From Klebsiella ornithinolytica NBRC 105727 = ATCC 31898 (GTDB lineage Bacteria > Pseudomonadota > Gammaproteobacteria > Enterobacterales > Enterobacteriaceae): DNA of 64,000 nucleotides. Each line of letters begins with the position of its first letter. Position 1 is the first letter of the stretch. Under the pieces are notes generated by a model. It was not told the origin of the DNA. It saw only the letters and a program-made list of their open reading frames with translations, and ran no database searches. This document shows positions 59,227 through 64,000 of the stretch, piece by piece. The stretch spans positions 30,771-94,770 of the forward strand of contig NZ_BCYR01000016.1 of NCBI RefSeq assembly GCF_001598295.1, written 5' to 3'. The position numbers were made by a program, and so were the translations under genes.

Positions 59227-60144
59227 ATGACCCTGAATCAGTTTTATCCAATCGGTACCCCGGGGCAACCCTGGACAGCAGACGAAATACAGCAGTGGCG
59301 GCAGAACCAGACGCGATCCAGGAGCTATCAGCGCGATGTGTCAGATGTCCTCGATGGCCTGAAGCACCGCTTCGATGTCATTCAGTATGGCGAATTGCGT
59401 TACGCCGATGATGTTTATCCGTTGAGAGCGGTAAAATCAAAAAACTGGGACGATACTCTGCCGGTGGCGCTCGTGACGGGCGGCGTCCACGGTTATGAAA
59501 CCAGCGGCGTGATGGGCGCCCTGACGTTTTTGACGGAATATCAGGATGAGTATGCGGGAAAAATCAATCTACTGGTTGCTCCCTGCGTCAGCCCCTGGGC
59601 CTATGAGCGTATTTCCCGTTGGAACTACGATGCCGTCGATCCTAACCGGCAATTTTTCCCGGAGGGCGCAGCGGAGGAGTCCCTGGCATTGATGAGGCTC
59701 ATTTCGCCGTTGAAAGGTCGGTTCGCCGTTCACGTTGATTTGCATGAAACGACCGATACGGACGAAAGCGAGTTCAGCCCCGCGCGGGCTGCCAGAGACG
59801 GCGTGGCGTATAAACCGGAGAATATTCCTGATGGCTTCTATCTGGTTAGCGACGAGCGCAATTCAAGGCTGGATTTCCAGAGCGCGTTGATTTCCGCAGT
59901 TGCGCAGGTGACGCACATTGCTCCGTCGCTGCCCGGCGAGACCGTGCTCGGCTATCCGGTCATCGGCCAGGGGATTGTTGAGTATGACAATAATGCCTGG
60001 CACCTGTGCTCGACCATGACTGGCGCGCCGTTTACCACCACAACCGAAGTCTATCCCGATAGCGCGAAAACGTCTCCGCAGGAGTGTACCCGGGCGCAGG
60101 TAGTCACCGTCCGTCGGGCCATCGAATTTGCATTATCACACTGA
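59227..60144 (+). CDS. M14-family zinc carboxypeptidase-like protein
   Basis: A 305-residue cytoplasmic-looking metallopeptidase (no signal peptide). The zinc ligands are seen as His and Glu in TGGVHGYETSG and His in HVDLHETTDTDE; DPNRQFF carries the substrate-binding Asn-Arg pair of M14 enzymes; a late Glu in TTTTEVYPDS suits the catalytic residue. Resembles succinylglutamate desuccinylase-type and murein peptide amidase branches. Substrate unknown. Confidence 0.88.
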   Translation: MTLNQFYPIGTPGQPWTADEIQQWRQNQTRSRSYQRDVSDVLDGLKHRFDVIQYGELRYADDVYPLRAVKSKNWDDTLPVALVTGGVHGYETSGVMGALTFLTEYQDEYAGKINLLVAPCVSPWAYERISRWNYDAVDPNRQFFPEGAAEESLALMRLISPLKGRFAVHVDLHETTDTDESEFSPARAARDGVAYKPENIPDGFYLVSDERNSRLDFQSALISAVAQVTHIAPSLPGETVLGYPVIGQGIVEYDNNAWHLCSTMTGAPFTTTTEVYPDSAKTSPQECTRAQVVTVRRAIEFALSH

Positions 60145-60375
60145 GTGATCAGATCGGGCAGATATTGCCCGGTCTGCCTGCGGGTCTTCTGATTCGTATT
60201 TATCGAACGGTCGTTTCGCAAATTACAGGTTGTCATCACAAAAATAAATCTGTCATTATAATAATTATTGTTTGCTATTCTCTATGAATTTAAATGGTGG
60301 CTTTTGACTATGTCCGTAGGGTTGAGCTGCGGTTATTTAAGTCAACCATTAAAGATAATAAACAGATAATGAATT

Positions 60376-60663
60376 ATGATTTCAGGTGTTCATATTTCTA
60401 TATTTGTAATGGCTGTGGTTCAGTTTATATTTATTGTCCCAATTAATTTTTTTATTGCGTGGGACTGTTGGTGTCTGGGCGATTTGTTATACGCATTAAT
60501 CGCGGGCGCGCTGTCTACAGTTGGCGCGGCCATTTCTATACAGACCCTGCGCTTGCTGATCGCCTCGCGACAAGAGGATTATCCTTATGCAAATGGCGAA
60601 CGACAGCAATGTCCAGGCACCCCCATGCCGTGCAATGAAATCCCGGATGAGCAAAAGTCCTGA
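60376..60663 (+). CDS. Possible small membrane protein of unknown function
   Basis: A 95-codon frame whose first 65 residues contain two hydrophobic segments (about 8-30 and 37-60), followed by a polar tail. The ribosome site is poor and I recognise no family. It follows an AT-rich stretch at 60200-60375 that could be a promoter. It may be real, as the hydrophobic pattern is consistent, but support is modest. Confidence 0.4.
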   Translation: MISGVHISIFVMAVVQFIFIVPINFFIAWDCWCLGDLLYALIAGALSTVGAAISIQTLRLLIASRQEDYPYANGERQQCPGTPMPCNEIPDEQKS

Positions 60664-60793
60664 GCGGTAAGTTAACGGCGCTGACGGGATTTCTGTGCAG
60701 CGGATTCAGATACCCCAGGAGCCTGCGCCACACGCCTCGGAAAGGCGGTGCGAGGAGCAGACCTGAGCGAGCCTGCGTCTACACCCCGCGATG

Positions 60794-61687
60794 TCACGTT
60801 GCGACTGAACATGGATCAATATGAACCATGACATTCAGTACCCCGTGCTTGTGTAAAACCCTTTCCCGAGCCGCCACCGCAATGTCATGGCCATCCCGGA
60901 CGGAGAGATGCTCCGGCACTTCCAGATGCACATCGACGAGGATAAGATCTCCCACTTTTCGCGTTTTCAGATCGTGAAGCCCGGCGACCCCCGGCGTTGA
61001 CAGAAGAAGCGCTTTGATTGCATGTTCCTTGTCGGTATCCACCGCGCGGTCCATCAGATCGTGCATCGCGTCAGCGGCAAAAGAGTAGCCCATGCGCAGT
61101 ATCAGCAATCCGACCACAAAAGCCGCCGCCGGATCAAACCAGGGGTAGCCGGCCAGCGTCCCGGTAATACCAATCGCGACAACAACCGATGAAGCGGCAT
61201 CTGAACGGGCATGCCATGCATTGGCCATCAGCAGAGAGGACTGGAGACGGATGGCTACCCTGCGCATATAGCGGAACAGCGTTTCCTTAATAGCGAGCGC
61301 GGCAAGCGCGACCCACAGCGCGGTCACATGTACCTCAGAGAGTGATGCAGGGTGCAGCAATTTTCCCGCAGCCGACCACAGCATACCGACGCCCACGGCG
61401 ACCAGCATCATTCCGAGAATCATTGACGCACCGTTCTCGTATCGCCAGTGGCCGTAATGGTGGTCGCTGTCCGAGGGTTTACGGCTCTTTATATTTGCCA
61501 GCAGCACCACCACATCTGCCACTAAATCAGAAAGAGAATGAATACCATCAGCAATTAAACCCTGAGAGCCAGAAAATATACCGCTAAGAATTTGCATGAA
61601 CGACAAAATAATATTTACCGCGGCGCTGATTAATGTGCTTTTTTGTGCGGTGGCTGAACGTTCATGATACCCATTATCATTTCGCAT
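60794..61687 (-). CDS. Cation diffusion facilitator (CDF) metal exporter
   Basis: A 297-residue inner-membrane metal/proton antiporter with six helices and a cytoplasmic C-terminal domain (about 210-297). Helix 2 has DGIHSLSDLVAD and helix 5 HARSDAASS, giving the His/Asp pairs of site A. The C-terminal GDLILVDVHLEVPEHLSVRDGHDIA is the ferredoxin-like CDF domain. This clade exports Zn, Co, Fe or Mn; the choice cannot be made here. It is divergent from the VIT1-like gene. Confidence 0.9.
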   Translation of the reverse strand: MRNDNGYHERSATAQKSTLISAAVNIILSFMQILSGIFSGSQGLIADGIHSLSDLVADVVVLLANIKSRKPSDSDHHYGHWRYENGASMILGMMLVAVGVGMLWSAAGKLLHPASLSEVHVTALWVALAALAIKETLFRYMRRVAIRLQSSLLMANAWHARSDAASSVVVAIGITGTLAGYPWFDPAAAFVVGLLILRMGYSFAADAMHDLMDRAVDTDKEHAIKALLLSTPGVAGLHDLKTRKVGDLILVDVHLEVPEHLSVRDGHDIAVAARERVLHKHGVLNVMVHIDPCSVAT

Positions 61688-61843
61688 AAAACTGTCCGTT
61701 TAAATAATTCACCTCAGGCACTGGATTATACTGGCGTAATCTTAATGGAAGGTTAATGATAAAAGAATAAGTTATGAGTGAGGCGGTTTTTATATATCTG
61801 TCATGCCAGGATGACTCATTTCCCGATCGAAAGGAAAACCACT

Positions 61844-62533
61844 ATGCATCTGGAACGACACAGTATCGGCAAAGTAGGGTGGCTAAGAGCGGCAGTGCTG
61901 GGGGCGAACGATGGCATCGTGTCGACCGCCAGTCTGGTGCTCGGGGTCGCCGCAGCGGGCACTTCGCCGTCGGGTATTTTACTCGCCGGCGTGGCTGGGC
62001 TGGTTGCGGGCGCCATGTCGATGGCAACCGGCGAATATGTTTCCGTCTCATCGCAGGCGGATAGCGAACACGCGGCGCTCAGTCAGGAGAAAAGAGAGCT
62101 GGCGGCAAATTATGAGGAAGAGGTGCAGGAACTGGCTTCGCTGTACAGGCAGCGCGGACTGGAGTCGGCTCTGGCATACCGGGTCGCGGAACAGCTTATG
62201 GCGAAGGATGCGCTGGACGCTCATGCCCGGGAAGAGCTGGGGCTGACGGAGACAAATTCGGCGCAGCCGCTGCAGGCCGCGATGTTTTCAGCGTTCAGCT
62301 TTTCCGCCGGCGCGCTGTTGCCGGTCATCATCGCATGGCTAGCGCCGGCAACGCTGGTTTTTCCGTTCGTTATTCTCTCCACGCTTTTTTCGCTGGTTAT
62401 TCTTGGCTATATCTCATCGACTGCGGGCCATGCGTCACCGATGAAGGCAATAATCAGAATCACTTTCTGGAGCGCAATGGCCATGGCTTTATCCATGGGG
62501 GCCGGTTCTCTCGCCGGTCAGGCCATGGCCTGA
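61844..62533 (+). CDS. VIT1/CCC1-family Fe/Mn transporter
   Basis: A 229-residue membrane protein of the vacuolar-iron-transporter family. Its N-terminal GWLRAAVLGANDGIVSTASLVLGVAAAG is the family signature; GAMSMATGEYVSVSSQADSE holds the metal-binding-type Met, Glu residues; five hydrophobic segments follow the pattern. Bacterial homologues export ferrous iron or manganese. ATG 61844 has AAGGA upstream; an in-frame ATG 11 codons earlier is the alternative. Shares a 156-bp promoter gap with the divergent CDF gene. Confidence 0.92.
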   Translation: MHLERHSIGKVGWLRAAVLGANDGIVSTASLVLGVAAAGTSPSGILLAGVAGLVAGAMSMATGEYVSVSSQADSEHAALSQEKRELAANYEEEVQELASLYRQRGLESALAYRVAEQLMAKDALDAHAREELGLTETNSAQPLQAAMFSAFSFSAGALLPVIIAWLAPATLVFPFVILSTLFSLVILGYISSTAGHASPMKAIIRITFWSAMAMALSMGAGSLAGQAMA

Positions 62534-62553
62534 ATGACCATTAAGCGATAAAA

Positions 62554-62667
62554 TTGAGAAAATATTCAGGTCGTCAGATAGCACTACACTGGCTGGTATT
62601 ACTGCTCATCGTAATCACTTACGCGGCGCTGGAGTTTAAGGGGATTTACCCTGAATACTGCGAATGA
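62554..62667 (+). pseudogene. cybB: Remnant of cytochrome b561 gene (cybB)
   Basis: 37 codons read LRKYSGRQIALHWLVLLLI, then VITYAALEFKGIYPE, which is the N-terminal first helix of CybB/YodB-type cytochrome b561 including the haem-ligand His. The frame then stops at TGA 62665 and no further b561 sequence is seen. There is no proper start codon. In E. coli cybB follows gapC, so this is probably the leftover of that gene. The remaining sequence to 62809 shows no gene. Confidence 0.75.
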
Positions 62668-62809
62668 TGCCGGGAAAACATCGGGACTAAGCCGGTAATC
62701 TGCCCCTTCACCGGCTGGTGCCGGGAGAGCGTCGCGCGCAACCTCCCCCGGTGACCGTTCTCCGGCACAGGCCGGCGCGCTGCGGTTTTTATTTCAGCGC
62801 CACGCGCTT

Positions 62810-63865
62810 TCAGGGGATAATACGTGCCTCTCTCAGCTGCGTGAACAGACTGAAAAACATTTCGTCGGTTGCCTGCATCCGGGGGAAGCCCGCCCGGCGC
62901 AGCTTACTGCCATCGCCAAACATGTCGTCATTCCAGCTAAAGACGAAATCGGCAAAATTGCCGTCGCTTAACCGTAAAAGTTCCGGCTCCACCAGCCGCT
63001 GTCCGGCAAGGTCGCGCCATTGCGCGCCATAGTCCTTAAATAACTGCTGAAAGGAGAGCCTGACCGGCGGGGCAACCTCCAGCGCGAACCAGCGTGCGAT
63101 CAGCGGCCATAGTTCGCTCCAGCGCCAGACGTCACCGTTATTGACGTTGAAAGCCTGATTCTGCGCCTCGGGGGAGGTGGCTGCCCACAGTGTCGCTTCT
63201 GCCAACAATCCGGCATCCGTGAAATCGACGATGCTGTGCCAGGTCTGTGGCGAGCCGGGAAAACGCAGCGGCAGATTCAGAGCCCGGCACAGCGAGGCGT
63301 ACAGGGCGATACTCAGGACAAGATTCATGGTATTGCCCGGCACCGCGCTACCCACCACGCCAGTCCTGATGGCATTCCAGTGCCACGTTTTACCTCGTTG
63401 AAAATGGCTGAGCCACGCGAGCTGGGCGGCGTTAAATTCAGCGCCAGGGACGCCAGGATCGCTTTCACGCGCCGGAGTTTTAAACGGTCCAAGATGCGCG
63501 CCATAGACCTTGTATCCTTGCATCAGACTGATCGCTTGCAGCGGAGCCCTGTGCTCGATTTGACTGACCAGATTACGCAGCATGGTGACGTTCGGGGCAA
63601 CCATCTCCGTCCAGTTTGCAGCATTCACCCAGGCACTATAAAAAATATGGGTGATATCGCTAAGGGGCCGCAGCGCCCGCGCGCTGCCCGCGGCATCGAG
63701 TAAATCAACCTCGACCATCGGAATGCCGTGAGGGTGGGAGAGGGCATGGCGGCTCAGTCCGATGACCTCCCACCCATTGCGCAGAAGCGTTTTGACGAGC
63801 TGGTTGCCGATAATGCCGTTGGCGCCGGCGACCAGCGCGACTTTCTGTTGTTGTGTCTTATTCAT
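62810..63865 (-). CDS. NAD-dependent epimerase/SDR, PRISE-like
   Basis: A 351-residue extended short-chain dehydrogenase. VALVAGANGIIGNQLVK is the nucleotide-binding loop; LMQGYKVYGAHLGPFKTPARESDP resembles the PRISE (progesterone 5-beta-reductase/iridoid synthase) segment where Lys and Tyr are separated unusually. FNVNNGDVWRWSELWPLIA is also typical of that group. It probably reduces an enone or acts on a sugar-like substrate; the substrate is unknown. ATG 63865 has GGAG 8 bases upstream; the open frame to 63943 is not needed. Confidence 0.85.
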   Translation of the reverse strand: MNKTQQQKVALVAGANGIIGNQLVKTLLRNGWEVIGLSRHALSHPHGIPMVEVDLLDAAGSARALRPLSDITHIFYSAWVNAANWTEMVAPNVTMLRNLVSQIEHRAPLQAISLMQGYKVYGAHLGPFKTPARESDPGVPGAEFNAAQLAWLSHFQRGKTWHWNAIRTGVVGSAVPGNTMNLVLSIALYASLCRALNLPLRFPGSPQTWHSIVDFTDAGLLAEATLWAATSPEAQNQAFNVNNGDVWRWSELWPLIARWFALEVAPPVRLSFQQLFKDYGAQWRDLAGQRLVEPELLRLSDGNFADFVFSWNDDMFGDGSKLRRAGFPRMQATDEMFFSLFTQLREARIIP

Positions 63866-64000
63866 CGTGTTTCTCCAGGGAAGGTGACGGAAACAGTGTG
63901 ATATATTATTTTTTTCCCACATATCCCCTGAAACTGATGGCACTTATAAGCAGAATCATTAAATGAATAATAAGCTCAATGCGATAGCCACTTTTTTACG

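Overview
The window looks like a chromosome segment of an enteric bacterium in the Klebsiella/Raoultella group. Gene content and order follow the E. coli K-12 segment ldhA-ydbH-ynbE-ydbL-feaR-feaB-tynA-paaZ-paaABCDEFGHIJK-paaX-paaY-azoR-hrpA-ydcF-aldA-gapC-cybB closely. It is GC-rich and has an ERIC repeat typical of Enterobacteriaceae. Several gene sets not found at these positions in E. coli K-12 have been inserted. I worked from sequence and memory only; species-level identity is inference.

Layout. 1-5011: the 5' part of ldhA (minus), a DedA-like membrane gene, then the envelope lipid-transport set ydbH-ynbE-ydbL. 5103-8006: an orphan PTS EIIA gene overlapping an MFS sugar porter, preceded by about 1 kb of unexplained leader. 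8007-30707: aromatic amine and phenylacetate catabolism. TynA oxidises phenylethylamine to phenylacetaldehyde, FeaB makes phenylacetate, PaaK activates it to the CoA thioester, PaaABCDE epoxidises the ring, PaaG isomerises, PaaZ opens the ring, and PaaJ, F and H run the beta-oxidation-like steps. PaaI and PaaY act as thioesterases. FeaR and PaaX regulate, and probable sites for both are visible. Three genes sit between feaB and tynA: a DUF2235 hydrolase with a LecA-like lectin tail, a PanE-like reductase and an MDR oxidoreductase.

30732-36302: a toxin-antitoxin pair whose toxin gene carries an in-frame amber codon, then azoR and hrpA. 36303-52119: about 16 kb placed between hrpA and ydcF relative to E. 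coli. It holds a MarR-controlled three-part efflux operon ending in an O-methyltransferase, a glutamate dehydrogenase, and the complete arginine succinyltransferase pathway astCADBE with an amino-acid permease. Together the latter genes would import amino acids, degrade arginine to succinate and glutamate, and oxidise the glutamate.

52120-64000: ydcF, aldA and an intact gapC restore E. coli synteny. Then come a small GGCT-like protein, a luciferase-like monooxygenase, an AraC regulator with a DUF2000 protein, an M14 peptidase, a divergent pair of metal transporters (CDF and VIT1), a cybB remnant and a PRISE-like SDR. I saw no tRNA, rRNA, CRISPR array, prophage or insertion sequence.
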